Assembly (NCBI GenBank): GCA_905221605.1
Contig: CAJNDS010000003.1
Location: 157,501-221,500, forward strand
Direction: 5' to 3'
Source: Symbiodinium natans
Taxonomy: Eukaryota; Sar; Dinophyceae; Suessiales; Symbiodiniaceae
DNA length: 64,000 nt
Shown in pieces: positions 9,353 to 19,379 of the stretch. How positions within the stretch are numbered: position 1 is the first letter of the stretch; every line of letters starts with the position of its first letter. The position numbers and the translations under genes are program-made. Under the pieces are notes generated by a model. The model searched no databases, was not told the DNA's origin, and saw only the letters and a list, made by a program, of their open reading frames with translations.

Positions 9353-9734
9353 GGGTTTTCAGCACCTGCTAAAACGTGCAAAGCAACTAGTGAAAGCTTA
9401 CGTTTTGCGTTCGTGTAGTTTCGGAGATACCTATTTTGTGAAGGAAGGGGATCGTGAGTACTTTGCGGCATCTTGGGTCTTAGGTTTTAATGTGTGTCAC
9501 AGGCTTGGGTGCGAGTACCATGACAGATCAGTGCCATAATCTTTGGAAACTCGGAAGGAGATTGAAGATGCTGTGCTGTTATATGTCTTGTGGTAAAGGG
9601 GGCGTTCTCCCAGAATGCTGGTTTTCCGGGTGGGTTACGTCGAATCGTATGCCGTGGCTCTTACTTCGCTTAGGTGACGGCTCTCGATGCTGCTTGATAA
9701 GGAAGGGGATGATATGTACTCGATGGGTTCCTCG
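9353..9734. other. Telomere-free island with an unassigned frame
   Basis: About 380 bases without telomere-like units. A + strand frame from 9490 runs on into the C-rich repeat at 9735; it is rich in Cys and Trp and matches nothing I recognise. AAGGAAGGGGAT recurs at about 9441 and 9699 with similar following sequence. A coding exon cannot be supported. Confidence 0.35.
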
Positions 9735-9880
9735 ACTACCCCCCTCTTTTACTACCCCCCTCCCACCCCCCTTAGGCTCCCGCCATATTCGGCTATTTGG
9801 GGATATTAAGGTCTTTCAAGGGGGCAACGTTGCCAGGGGGGGGGGGGGGTGGTGGTAGGGGTAGTATAGAGGGGGGGCAG
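9735..9880. repeat. Inverted repeat with C-rich/G-rich arms
   Basis: 9735-9772 (CTACCCCCCTCTTTTACTAC and a C-rich end) pairs with 9836-9880, its G-rich complement containing GTAGTATAGAGGGGGGG. A perfect palindrome GGCAACGTTGCC sits at 9823-9834. Possibly a small TIR element with homopolymer-expanded arms. Confidence 0.6.
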
Positions 9881-10002
9881 TGGGACACTCATGAGTACTT
9901 TACTATGATATTTCGGTTCGTTTTATGGGCTCTATGAGTGTACCTGCTAAATCCAAGCGTCCACTAAGGGGATTGCAGAATTATCGGGCTGTAGGAGTGG
10001 AA

Positions 10003-10049
10003 TCCCTAAACCCTAAACCCTGAACCCTGAACCCTGAACCCTGAACCCT
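10003..10049 (-). repeat. CCCTAAA/CCCTGAA tract
   Basis: Two CCCTAAA units then four CCCTGAA units. Confidence 0.92.
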
Positions 10050-10182
10050 TTAAGGCTTTAAGGGGGGGGTTCTGAAGTTCTGCTGAATCGCTACTGAGCT
10101 AGAGCGCCTTGAGTTCAAAGAAACGAGAGGATTTAGGGCCTGGGGTCAGTCGGGTTTAGGGTTTTGGGTTTAGGTTTAGGAA

Positions 10183-10287
10183 CTACTACTGGCTTAAGAG
10201 CCCCCCAAAAAACGAAAAAGGCTATTCCTTACAAGGACAATATTGGGATGGGCATTTTTTCTTTCTTATGTCTTAAGCAAGTATTAG
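10183..10287 (+). mobile_element. Family F element, copy F1
   Basis: The left terminus CTACTACTGGCTTAAG and right terminus CTTAAGCAAGTATTAG are the 16-bp family F terminal inverted repeats. The inner left has CCCCCC then AAAAAACGAAAAAGG, as in other copies. Flanking bases do not match as a target duplication, unlike F2, F3 and F4. Degenerate TTTAGGG precedes it. Confidence 0.65.
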
Positions 10288-10538
10288 ACTCTGAATTCTA
10301 GCGGGAGCAGACCAAGATGCCTGCTGCAATGCAATGCCATCAGCCAGCCAAGTGCAGCCCATCATCATGTCCGTGCCACTTGCCTTTGCCGCCCCACTCT
10401 CTTATCGCAGTTTCATGGTCCCTTAGTATGGAAACCCGAAGCTCTAAAGGCCCTAAATGCTAAACCCTGCACAGAAGGGGCCGACAGATCAAATTCACCG
10501 GAACTACGAACCAAAAGGTAATCAGGGTGGGCCTAGGT
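10288..10538. other. Unique spacer
   Basis: Unique sequence with scattered single CCCTAAA words near 10,440-10,465. No gene signal seen. Confidence 0.4.
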
Positions 10539-10671
10539 TGGGCTTAGGGGTTAGGGTTTAGGGTTCAAGGTTTCCGGTTTAAGGTTTAGGGTTTAGGGTG
10601 ACCACCCCGATCAAAAGATGCTTTAGGGGGAGGGGGTGGGGGGGGGGTTGGGGGTGGGTGGGGGTGGTGGT
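10539..10671 (+). repeat. Degenerate TTTAGGG tract and G-rich tract
   Basis: 10,539-10,599 is a degenerate tract; 10,625-10,671 is nearly all G with single T interruptions. Confidence 0.85.
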
Positions 10672-10912
10672 CAGCCCCCCGGCCGATCCCATACAGATTA
10701 CGCACGAACTCTAGGCCAAAGCACGAAGTCCTGAATGGCGAGCACCAATAGCACCCTAAATCATAAACCCACAGCCATCCACAGCCCTACTGCCCTACAT
10801 CAGCAAAACAGAGGCGCTCCCACACCCCAGACGATGATATGAGACTTGCTGTGGAGAACATGAGCAGCATTGAAAACTTCAACTATAGCCAGTTCGTGAA
10901 GCCCAAACCCAT

Positions 10913-11144
10913 CCAAACCCTAAACCCTAAACCCTAAACCCTAAACCCTAAACCCTAAACCCTAAACCCTAAACCCTAAACCCTAAACATCCAGGCACTA
11001 AACTTGAGCAGGATGGAGATCTTCGATCCTGTCATGGGCCCCGGGACAAAACCCTGAACTCACATTCCAGTGCTACCCAGGACCCTAAACCCTAAACCCT
11101 AAACCTTGAACCCTAAACCCTAAACCCTAAACCCTAAACCCTAG
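10913..11144 (-). repeat. Two CCCTAAA tracts
   Basis: 10,913-10,988 has ten regular units and is flanked by CATCCA at 10,910-10,915 and 10,988-10,993, a possible chance 6-bp repeat. 11,082-11,144 is a second tract with one CCTTGAA unit. Confidence 0.93.
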
Positions 11145-11293
11145 TGCTTCCATGACTCCTTCAGTGTTTGAACTCCGGCCAGGAGTGTACTCTCATAGCC
11201 GCTTGCGGCGGTAAACTCGAAGATCTCGCTTTCATTCACCACCTTAGCGGGGAGGGGACCCGTTTTAAGAGTCCTTAGGGGTCCGAGGTCATG

Positions 11294-11332
11294 TTTAGGG
11301 TGGTTTAGGGTTTAGGGTTTAGGGGTTAGGGC
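11294..11332 (+). repeat. Short TTTAGGG tract
   Basis: Four units with TGGTTTAGGG and GGGGTTAGGG irregularities. Confidence 0.88.
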
Positions 11333-11885
11333 TACTTAGGTTTTCCAGGGATTTAGGGCTTCTCGGGGAATAAGATTAAGGGGAAAACCCTCCAAATATC
11401 CTTCATGGCTTCAGCCCTCTCTAAAGTTTAGGATCTCCTAAACCTCTAGACTGAGGGTTTCTGGGGCTTTTAGAGACCCCCAACGACTGAAGCTGTGGGT
11501 TAGGGTCTGCGTGCAGGGGGTCTCTTGCGCAGTAGCTGAGAAGCCATGTAGGGATGGTGCCACCTCACACCCGCGGGTGCGAACGCGTGGCGGCACATCC
11601 GGCGCCTAACGCCCTTGTTCTTTAGAGTTTCTTACTTCTCCAATAACCAAGGGGAAAAAAGGTTAAACTTTAATATTCCTGCTAAAAAAGGAAATCCAAA
11701 AAGCTTAAAGTTCAGCTAAAGGCGAAGTAAGCTTTAGGGTGTAGGGTTTAGGGTCTAAGGGTTGGTGGTCTCTTTAAGTAGGGTTTTTGTTTTGTAGGGG
11801 TATTGTATTCGGGGCTTCTTGTTCGCGTATCTAGGGGCTTCTTAAGGTTGTAAGGGGAGCAGATGAAGAGGCCACCGGCCTAGAA
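11333..11885. other. Unique island with possible element Q2
   Basis: Unique sequence except degenerate TTAGGG words near 11,735-11,765. CTTACTTCTCC at 11,631 pairs with GGCGAAGTAAG at 11,721. The interior AAAAAAGGTTAAACTTT resembles Q1 at 6,090. A diverged small element is possible. No coding signal. Confidence 0.4.
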
Positions 11886-11974
11886 GGTTCAGGGTTTAGG
11901 GTTTAGGGTTTAGGGTTTAGGGTTTAGGGTTTAGGGTTTAGGGTTTAGGGTTTAGGGTTTAGGGTTTAGGGTTT
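11886..11974 (+). repeat. TTTAGGG tract
   Basis: One TTCAGGG then twelve regular units. Confidence 0.95.
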
Positions 11975-12343
11975 AGGAGTGCAGGGCGAAGGACATGGAT
12001 TTCGGGGTTATCTGTTTCAGTGTGTCCCCGATTCTTCTTGTGGATAAACACTGCGTCTCACTCACGGAAGATGAAATCGCTCACATTACCCTACGATGTT
12101 TTGAAGTTATCGTTGTTGCGTGTCCCTGTCGCTCTGCAGATGATCAGCTTCCCAAGCGCAAAGTCCTGTCCATCGTTGCCGAAGGCTACTCTCCATTAAT
12201 CTTGACGGCTGCTCAGACTCATGTAGGGCTTACAGGCTTAGTAGGATTTACGGCTTATGGTTTAGGATGTACCCTATAAAGCTCCAGGGACCCTCCTACG
12301 GAGAGGCTGACATCTTCTCGGCTCCTGGAGGGTGTGGACTTGG
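11975..12343. other. Unique island with an unassigned 94-codon frame
   Basis: The + strand frame 11,995-12,279 begins MDFGVICFSVSPILL and has varied composition, but matches no family I know. It ends in TTTAGGA-like words. No splice context or neighbouring gene supports it; treat as non-coding unless transcripts exist. Confidence 0.3.
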
Positions 12344-12693
12344 TCTAAACCCTAAAACCCGAAGCCCGTAACCCTAAACCCTAAAAGCCTGGCTCCTTGG
12401 AGGATCGGGAGATCTTCACAAGAGGGAAATGAGGTGGGACAACCCAACTTCGAGCCCCGCGTAGAGCAAAAACAACCCTACGTTGTGCCAGCTTACACTA
12501 ATCCCTAATCCCTCAACCGTCGGCTCGGGCGCCGGCAAAACCCATCTGCCTCGCGCGCGCGATGGACTCACCACAGGTGAAATCGGTGAAGGCGTTCCCT
12601 GTTCCACAGCGTCGACTCGGGTGATCCAGGGTTTAGGGTTTAGGGTTTAGGGTTTAGGGTTTAGGGTTTAGGGTTTAGGGTTTAGGGTTTAGG
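12344..12693. repeat. CCCTAAA scrap, unique spacer, TTTAGGG tract
   Basis: 12,344-12,386 degenerate CCCTAAA; a unique spacer; 12,628-12,693 regular TTTAGGG with about nine units. Confidence 0.9.
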
Positions 12694-12742
12694 AGCTATA
12701 AGCAGGGTGGTCGTAGTCCTCCAACTGGTTACAACATGCCTT

Positions 12743-12829
12743 ATTATAACTTAGGACCTAAAACTTAAAACTTATAACTTAACCAATAACTTATAACGTT
12801 GTAACTTTATAACTTTATAACTGATAACT
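12743..12829. repeat. AT-rich degenerate tandem repeat
   Basis: Irregular copies of (A)ACTTATAACTT and TAACTTTA, about seven in 87 bases. Composition differs sharply from the neighbouring telomere-like DNA. Confidence 0.7.
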
Positions 12830-13067
12830 CTAGACCCTATACCCGAAACCTTAAACCCGTTTCTTCAAAGCTTGCTTACAACTACCCCTTGGAGACCCCA
12901 AGTTGACCCCGTAGAAGAGCTTAGGGTTTAGGAATTGAATGGGGGAACAGCGTAGAGCTCATACATGGTATACTTTTAGGATGTAGACCTAGGCTCCGGG
13001 ATAAGGTAGGGAATCTTGAGGTCGAGGGGCTTGAGTCTTCCTCGATTTTATTATCTTTGTTTTTTCT

Positions 13068-13069
<2 letters not shown>

Positions 13070-13115
<46 letters not shown>
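13070..13115. repeat. Poly-G run of 46
   Basis: The longest homopolymer in the window. TTTGTTTTTTCTTT precedes it, the same T-rich to poly-G context as inside family F (45,721-45,757), so it may be an expanded F relic. Confidence 0.9.
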
Positions 13116-13117
<2 letters not shown>

Positions 13118-13133
13118 CCCAAAACTAAGCCTT

Positions 13134-13210
13134 CATGGGGGTAGTTCTCTAAATTAGGGCCCCTGGTCCTATACGTAGTATGGCACCTGGCAAAGAGGAC
13201 TACCCTCATG
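13134..13210 (+). mobile_element. Family J element, copy J2 (77 bp)
   Basis: CATGGGGGTAGTTCTCT at 13,134-13,150 is inverted at 13,194-13,210 with two mismatches. The core ATACGTAGTATGGCACCT is shared with J1 (31,501-31,530) and, diverged, with J3 (42,622-42,640). Confidence 0.7.
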
Positions 13211-13286
13211 TTGGTTTGTGTATCTTGTTTTGGCATGCCCACATTTTAAGTTTCGAAGATTCCAGCCCCTGAGCCGAAGAATAAGT

Positions 13287-13417
13287 TAAGGGTTTAGGGT
13301 TTAGGGTTTAGGGTTTAGGGTTTAGGGTTTAGGGTTTAGGGTTTAGGGTTTAGGGTTTAGGGTTTAGGGTTTAGGGTTTCGGGTTTAGGGCCTAGGGTTT
13401 AGGGTTTAGGGTTTAGG
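13287..13417 (+). repeat. TTTAGGG tract of about 18 units
   Basis: Regular except TTTCGGG and CCTAGGG units near the right end. Confidence 0.95.
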
Positions 13418-13584
13418 AAGCTCGGGTACCCATGCTTTCTCGAAAGGAGAAATTTGTGAGCGAACTGCCTCCGGCACAAGAAATTTCTCACTTCAGGACC
13501 CCAAGACCTTTCGAAACTTGTACTTAAGCCCCTTCGGTAAGAAACATGCCCAGCACTGCACCTCTTTAAACCCTAAACCCTAAG

Positions 13585-13978
13585 TAAACTAAAGCAGAAC
13601 CGAGGCATGCTCTCTGGGCCCCTTGCCTGTATTCCTGAAGAAGGCGATCCTCTTGCTGGGGAGCCTATTCTCGAAGGTCATGATGTGCCTCGGCCGCAAG
13701 AGACTTAGGGTTTTTAGAGCTTAGGCGCGCCAAGCGGAAGCGGGCCTTGTCAGCGCATTAGACTGCAGACCTACCCATCCCAAGACCGCGCACTTACAAC
13801 TCTCATGGAGTAAAGGCCTTCGTTTTTTTGCTTACAGAGCAACATGTACTCTTGATGCCACGTTTGCTTTTTTTGAATCAAGCCTGGTATGAAACTCGTC
13901 ACTCAAGCCACCTATGAGCTTTGTTACATGGGTCGCTTGGAGCACTTGGAATGCTTGGGTCGCTTCGGGCCCCAGGAC
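13585..13978. other. Unique island containing repeat P1
   Basis: Mostly unique. 13,724-13,771 (GGCGCGCCAAGCGGAAGC, then GCGCATTAGACTGCAGACC) recurs at 61,095-61,146. No coding signal seen. Confidence 0.45.
13724..13771 (+). repeat. Dispersed repeat P, copy P1, faintly tRNA-like
   Basis: Shares GGCGCGCCAANCGGAAGC and, downstream, GCGNNTTAGNNTGCAGA with P2 (61,095-61,146). The second block looks like a tRNA anticodon arm, so a decayed tRNA-derived SINE is one explanation, but no full A/B box pair is present. Confidence 0.45.
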
Positions 13979-14039
13979 TAAACCCTAAACCCTAAACCCT
14001 AAACCCTGAACCCTGAACCCTAAACCCTAAACCCTAAAC
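13979..14039 (-). repeat. CCCTAAA/CCCTGAA tract
   Basis: About eight units with two CCCTGAA. Confidence 0.94.
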
Positions 14040-14139
14040 TGATCCTCTTAGACCCAACAAGTGAACCTATAACATGTCCCAAGAGCCTACCTAGCTTAGC
14101 ATTTAGGGCAGGGCTTCTGGGCTGGGGAGGCCGGGGGCC

Positions 14140-14271
14140 TTGAGGGGTTTCGGGTTTAGGGCTTGGGTTTAGGGTCTGGAAGCTCATGGCCCAGGGGTTT
14201 AGGGTTTAGGGCTTAGGGCTTAGGGCTTAGGGCTTAGGGCTTAGGGCTTAGGGCTTAGGGCCTGGGGTGTT
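14140..14271 (+). repeat. TTTAGGG tract turning into TTAGGGC units
   Basis: A degenerate start, then eight or nine consecutive TTAGGGC heptamers (14,205-14,265). This variant is amplified again at 44,703-44,895. Confidence 0.92.
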
Positions 14272-14367
14272 AATGAAATAAAGAAAAGGCCGCGCAGCCC
14301 TCTTAGCCCAACATCTGACAACAACTTCGGTTTCTTAACCCGCCCAGCTAAGGGTGGCCTTACCTGA

Positions 14368-14452
14368 GCCCTAAACCCTTGAAGAAACCCTCAACCCTAA
14401 ACCCCAAACCCTAGACCCCAAAACCCTAGACCCTAAACCCTCAACCCCAAAC
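14368..14452 (-). repeat. Degenerate CCCTAAA tract
   Basis: CCCTCAA, CCCCAAA and CCCTAGA variants dominate. Confidence 0.88.
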
Positions 14453-14678
14453 GGATCAACTGCAGCACCTGCGAAGTCGAGGCTTTTAAGTTGAGGGGTT
14501 TAGGAACTATTCAGCTTCTCGGTTCTTGTCCCTTGGTGTTTCTTACACTACCGTTTATGGGCCGGGGTGGTTTTGGGCTTGGGATTCGTTAGACTTTTGA
14601 GACGCTGAACTGTGGACTTTGGAACTCGGAGCTATAGAAAGACGGCCGACGCCTCAACCTTCAACCCTATAAGCCCCA

Positions 14679-14855
14679 ATAGGGTTTAGGGTTTAGGTTT
14701 TAGGGTTTCGTGCCCTAAACCCTAAACCCTAAGGTCTGCCCCCAAACCGGGAGCATTCCAGCGCATGTTTCTGGTGTTCAGGGTCTCGGGGTTTCGGGCT
14801 GTTGGGGTTTTTAGGGCTTCGGGGGGGTTTAGGGTGTTTAGGGTTTAGGGTTCTA
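14679..14855. repeat. TTTAGGG, CCCTAAA and degenerate TTTAGGG scraps
   Basis: 14,679-14,710 TTTAGGG meets CCCTAAA at 14,712-14,732 (G-then-C order). 14,770-14,855 is a degenerate TTCGGG/TTTAGGG mix. Confidence 0.85.
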
Positions 14856-14941
14856 GGGTGTCGTTAACAGACTAGTGCCATGACGATACAAAACCAGACA
14901 GACCCTGACCATGAACCCTTCCCCAGAAGGCTTGTGGTAGA

Positions 14942-15307
14942 TACCCTAAACTAAACCCTAAACACGAAACCCTAAGCCCCAAACCCTAATGTGGTGGTTG
15001 TGGTAGAAGCAACCACATGAGAAGGAAGGGTGTCCGGGGTTCTGGGGTTAGGGTGCTCCTCCGAGACCGGATTTCGGGGAGTAGCCTCGCACTTCTTGAG
15101 CTAAACCCTGAACCCTAAAACCCTAAACCCCAAAACCCTGATACCAATCCAGACAAAAAAAAAGATCCTGGCACTTCGGCAGACAGCGAAACTTGAAACT
15201 TCGCCAGTTGTTTAGATCGTGCGGCGTGTAGGGGTTTGAGGCTTAGGGTGTAGGGTTTCGTGATCAGGGCCAGTAAAACCCCTAAACCCTAAACCCTAAA
15301 CCCTGAA
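14942..15307. repeat. Scattered degenerate tracts
   Basis: Short CCCTAAA groups at 14,942-14,989, 15,100-15,140 and 15,276-15,306, and a G-strand scrap at 15,224-15,256, with unique text between. Confidence 0.8.
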
Positions 15308-15419
15308 ACGACAGCCCCCAGCCCGTTCGGAATGTCAAGATGCTGGAAGATACCAGTGGCATAGTCTGCCGAGGGAACCATAACGCCGAACTGGTATCCT
15401 TGGCAACTTTGGGGGCGTC

Positions 15420-15673
15420 TACCCTAAACCCTAAACCCTAAACCCTAAACCCCGAACCCCAAGCCCCTAACAACCCTAAGAAGCCCTCCATGAGGCTTTC
15501 TTGACTGGCCCACTCCTCTACCCAGGTTCCCCTTGAGGGAAGGGTTCAGGGTCAAGGGTTCGGGATTTAAGGGCATAACCCTAAAAACGTCAAAGCCCAC
15601 AAGCCTCAACCCTAAACCGTAAACCCTAAACCCTAAACCCTAAACCCTAAACCCTAAACCCTAAACCCTAAAG
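15420..15673 (-). repeat. Two CCCTAAA tracts
   Basis: 15,420-15,486 is regular and then degenerate. 15,604-15,673 is nine regular units. Degenerate TTCAGGG words lie between. Confidence 0.9.
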
Positions 15674-15699
15674 CCACAGACAGGGGCGCTTCAAGAGCT

Positions 15700-15795
15700 T
15701 CGGGTTTGGGTTGTTTCGGGTTTGGGGCTTGGGGGGGGGGGGGTTAAGGGTTTAAGAGCTTAAAAAGGCCTTACCGTAAGGGCTTAGGGTTTAAA
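15700..15795 (+). repeat. Degenerate TTTGGG words with a poly-G run
   Basis: TTTCGGG, TTTGGGG, then 14 consecutive G near 15,730, then TTTAAGG words. Confidence 0.75.
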
Positions 15796-15844
15796 AACCA
15801 ACACCATCATCGAACACCAAAGTCCGATGGCTTAGAGGCTCCGT

Positions 15845-16030
15845 GCTTAGGGATAAGCCGTTTAAGGGGTATAAGAAGGGACCCCTAGACGGGATCGTTA
15901 ACCTTCTTCTTCCCTAAATAACCCCTATATATCTTTCTAAACATATATATATATATACACCTTATATTAGTCCCTAAGTAGCCCGTATAAGGATCCTATA
16001 AGAAAACCCTAAGGTCCCTTATAAGTAGGG
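15845..16030. mobile_element. Possible dispersed element L1
   Basis: A mosaic of AAGGGACCCCTA, (AT)n (15,944-15,957), CCTAAGTAGCCCGTATAAGG and GGTCCCTTATAAGTAGGGTC. CCCTAAGTAGCCC is the reverse complement of GGGCTACTTAGGG in L2 (26,048-26,060). Clear TIRs are not visible, so the family call is tentative. Confidence 0.35.
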
Positions 16031-16040
16031 TCCCTCCTTT

Positions 16041-16338
16041 CGTGCCTCAACCTAGACCCTGGAGCCCTACACTGCGAACCTTAAACTAACCCCTACACCC
16101 GAAGCCCTTAACCCTGAACCCTAAACCTTAAACCCTAAACCCCACACTACACCCTACACCAACTCCGGACCTACTTCTGCGCTTCTTCAACCCTGAAAAC
16201 CTTCGAAAAGCAACGCCAGCACACCTCTAAGACCCCCACCCCCCGCCCCCCCCACTAAAAAAAGAAACAAAAAGCAGCCCTAAACCCTAAACCCTAAACC
16301 CTAAACCCCAAACCCTAAACCCTAAACCCTAAACCCCA
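16041..16338 (-). repeat. CCCTAAA tracts around a poly-C/poly-A motif
   Basis: 16,041-16,159 is degenerate. 16,231-16,275 is a C run followed by AAAAAAAGAAACAAAAAG, a motif shared with the interior of family F and with 49,454 and 59,007. 16,277-16,338 is a regular tract starting right after it. Confidence 0.88.
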
Positions 16339-16405
16339 AGCTGCAAGCCAAAGGTCCCCAGCGTGGCACGCCCTGATCAATCAAGCCGTACCTTTGCTTG
16401 CAAGA

Positions 16406-16705
16406 AGGGTTTAGGGTTTAGGGTTTAGGGTTTAGGGTTTAGGGTTTAGGGTTTAGGGTTTAGGGCTGAGGGTTTAGGGTTTAGGGTTTAGGGTTTAGGA
16501 TGTAGGGCGTAGGGTGTAGGATATGGGGTTTAGGGTGTAGGGCTTAAGGTTGAGGGTTTAGGGTATAGGGTTTAATTAGGGTGTAGGGATTTAGGTTGAG
16601 GGTTTAGGGTTTAGGGTGTCGGGTTTAGGGCGTAGGGATTTGCGTTGAGGGTTTAGGGTGTACGGTTTAGGGTAGGGTCCAGGGTTTAGGGCTTATGGGC
16701 TTAAG
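16406..16705 (+). repeat. 300-base TTTAGGG tract decaying to TGTAGGG/CGTAGGG
   Basis: The left half is regular. The right half has many TGTAGGG, CGTAGGG, TATAGGG and TTGAGGG units. The left-to-right gradient suggests the right side is older or less homogenised. Confidence 0.93.
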
Positions 16706-16999
16706 AGCTTTAGAGGCTAAAGCATTGCGGGTGAAGGGTGGTAGCCGTAGCTGTGACCCTACTACATACTTTAGAGTGAGCTAGAAGCCAAGTTACTGCT
16801 TAGAGTCGCCAGACCCTGCGCATACATTCTTGGGCGGACGTCACAACTTGGCTGAGCAACAAATGCCAAGTGGCTTGCTCAAGCCAGTGACAAGTTTGTG
16901 AGCACCGTATATTGGTCGTCTGGCGCCCTTATTTGCATGAGTTGGGGAAACCTAAACTACTTCAAGCCCGGTTGCCTAGATCCCAGAGCAACTTAGGAA
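16706..16999. other. Unique spacer
   Basis: About 290 bases without telomere-like units, repeats or recognisable coding sequence. Confidence 0.5.
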
Positions 17000-17178
17000 T
17001 AAACCCTAAACCCTAAACCCTTTTTATGAACTTGAAAAGTAAATTAAAGAATGAGTTCGAGTTGAAATTATATCAGCAATTTTATTTGAATTATGACGCT
17101 TTAAGTAAATATTGTATGAATTAATAGTGGTATTATAGTCTTTGTCTTCATTTTTTGTTTCGGCCCGACAGGGGCACC
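17000..17178. other. Three CCCTAAA units and AT-rich spacer
   Basis: 17,000-17,020 is a minimal tract; 17,021-17,160 is AT-rich unique sequence. Confidence 0.6.
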
Positions 17179-17300
17179 GAACCCTTTAAACAAGCCCCAA
17201 ACCCGAAACCCCAGTTAGGGCCCCTTGAACCCTGAACCCTGAACCCCGAACCCTGAGCCCTGAGCCCTAAACCCTGAACCCTAAACCCTATAAGCCCCAA
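17179..17300 (-). repeat. CCCTGAA-rich degenerate tract
   Basis: CCCTGAA, CCCCGAA, CCCTGAG and CCCTAAA mixed. Confidence 0.88.
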
Positions 17301-17410
17301 AAGGAGATGGCCCTTGAAAGCGAACCCAGCCGTGCGACTGGGCTGGAGTCCCGCCGCTGCAGTGGATCAGCGTCTTCTGAATGTTGTTCCTGGTCTCCAG
17401 GAGGACGTGG

Positions 17411-17462
17411 GGGTTTAGGGTTTAGGGTTTAGGGTTTAGGGTTTAGGGTTTAGGGTTTAGGG
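17411..17462 (+). repeat. TTTAGGG tract
   Basis: Seven regular units. Confidence 0.95.
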
Positions 17463-17919
17463 CTGAGAGGCTCTTTGACTTAGTAAGTCTACCTAGTACC
17501 CACTAGAATCCCGATAAAAAACCCCCAATGACCCACCTTACTCACCCTCCTGACGAAGTTGAGGTTTAGGGTTCTTGGGTTTAGGGTTTATAGGGTCTAG
17601 GGTTGTTCAGGGGTTTTCTGGGCATATACGCACGTGGGCAAGAAGGGTTTAGTTCTGTAGATTATGGGGGCCTTAGAGGGTTTCGCTGGGACTAGAGGGC
17701 CCAGTAGTCCAGGAGTTTTCTGAGGGAAAACATGTCCCCAAAACTTGTTGTTTCATTATGATTCCATATTATTATGCTGATAATTACCTAAACCCTGAAC
17801 CCTAAGCCCTAAGATTATGTTTATGATGACTATTTTGTTCTAAGTCCGAGGAGCTCTCGCATCGCGTCGTTGACCGCCACATTAAACCTGCGGCCACGTC
17901 TTGGGGCAACAAGACCTTG
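17463..17919. other. Mostly unique spacer
   Basis: Holds short degenerate G-strand words (17,560-17,600) and a CCCTGAACCCTAAGCCC scrap (17,788-17,811). No coding signal seen. Confidence 0.5.
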
Positions 17920-18008
17920 GGGTTTAGGGTTTAGGGTTTAGGGTGTAGGGTTTAGGGTTTAAGGTTTAGGGTTTAGGGTTTAGGGTTTAGGGTTTAGGGT
18001 TTAGGGTT
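17920..18008 (+). repeat. TTTAGGG tract
   Basis: Thirteen units with one TGTAGGG and one TTTAAGG. Confidence 0.95.
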
Positions 18009-18451
18009 CGTATTTAAGGTGCGTAGCGCTACGGGGGCAAAGGTTCGCATGTAGGGTTTCGGGCTTAGGTAGGTTACCCTCAATCCAACAAAACGAGAAA
18101 ATCCACAGACCTACTCAGCCCGTAGATAGAGGGCAGCTACAAATAAAAAAAACCCTAAAACCTAAACCCTACAACCCACGCTTTGGACGAGATCTCATGC
18201 AGCATGCGGGAAGAGGCGTCTCCAGATGTTTCCAGCACTAAAGCTATTCTATAGCAACCCCTTCAAGGCCCAAGTATATACTATATAGGTACATGGACCC
18301 ATTCGGGTTTGTACTGCAAAAGTTGACTGCGCGTGGGGGGAACTCCGGATGTCATTCATGCATATGCTATGGCTTGTAACAGAAAACCGATCGCAGTCAC
18401 AAGGAGAGCGACCCCGGCACGCCCGATCCTGTGAGTCTTCCACGGCTTACG
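18009..18451. other. Unique spacer
   Basis: A few CCCTAAA words at 18,153-18,174. The 64-codon minus-strand frame near 18,249-18,443 has no recognisable motif. Confidence 0.45.
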
Positions 18452-18547
18452 TAGGGTTTTGGGGTTTAGGGTGTAGGGTTTAGGGCTTAGGGTTTGGGGG
18501 GTTTAGGGTTTGCGGTTAAGGGTTTGGGGTTTAGGGTTTCGGGTGTA
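18452..18547 (+). repeat. Degenerate TTTAGGG tract
   Basis: TTTGGGG, TGTAGGG, TTTAGGG, TTGCGG and TTTCGGG units. Confidence 0.9.
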
Positions 18548-19121
18548 GACATGCGAGCACGAAGTGGTGGCGAGGATGGGGATCGTGGCTCCCTGCGATC
18601 CCTGTGACTGTCGAGACTTTTGAGCAGAGACGAAGATACGATGATCCAAAAAGTGGCGACTGGTTCCAGGAGGGCGGCGTGCTTCGCCACGCAGATGGAA
18701 CGTTCCAAAATCGATGATCGTTTTGGGGATGGCGACGACGGCACGCAACGCGCACCGAGAGCACGTTTATCAACGAAAAGGCTGCGCGCAAGACGCGGCC
18801 ATGCTGGCCGTGCCTGCGTGTGAAACTAACTGAGTTGCCTTGTGTTTCCAGGGACGACTCAATTGTTGTGTCACCGAACTATTTGGTTCCCAGAAGTATA
18901 GAGTTCGGCCCAGAAACAATAAACTCGAAGCCCTAAACCTTAGCACGATCAAACCCCGAACCGTAATCCCCTAAATAGAGAAACGGAGTTGCATTAGCAA
19001 AGATGCCGTCTCATATCATCAATAAACAGTAATGCAGCTCCATGGAAACAACAAAACTTCGCAGCACTTTCGGGAAAGAGCGGCAAAGGAACTACAATTG
19101 GGGGTGCTAGGTAGAGAGTAA
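18548..19121. other. 570-base telomere-poor island
   Basis: One of the longest unique stretches. 18,550-18,830 is moderately GC-rich and open in several frames on both strands, which reflects composition rather than a gene. 18,926-18,970 has degenerate CCCTAAA words. Nothing recognised. Confidence 0.45.
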
Positions 19122-19248
19122 GCTTAAGGTTTTGGGTTTTGGTGTAGGGTTTCGCATCCACAAATGTTGGTTTAGGGGTAGGGCCACCCTACACCCTAAA
19201 CCCTAAACCCTAAATAAGCCCTAAACCCTAAACCCTAAAAACCCCTGA
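19122..19248. repeat. Degenerate G tract meeting a CCCTAAA tract
   Basis: G-strand words to 19,183, then CCCTACA/CCCTAAA from 19,186. Confidence 0.85.
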
Positions 19249-19379
19249 AAATACGGGTCCCAGGGACTGCTGGAAAGTATTCACCAGCGCGTGCACGAAA
19301 GTAGGAATTCCTGAGCGCGGCAGATGTAAGGGGGTCCCTCAGGGTGCCCTCAGACCCTTCTCAGAAGAGCTCCAGAACC

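Noticed and set aside
10910-10993. CATCCA repeats flanking the tract at 10,913-10,988
   Set aside because: Six bases is too short to distinguish from chance among more than a hundred tracts.
12138-12150. ADD triplet in the 94-codon frame at 11,995 as a reverse transcriptase catalytic motif
   Set aside because: No other reverse transcriptase motif is present and the surrounding residues do not fit the family.
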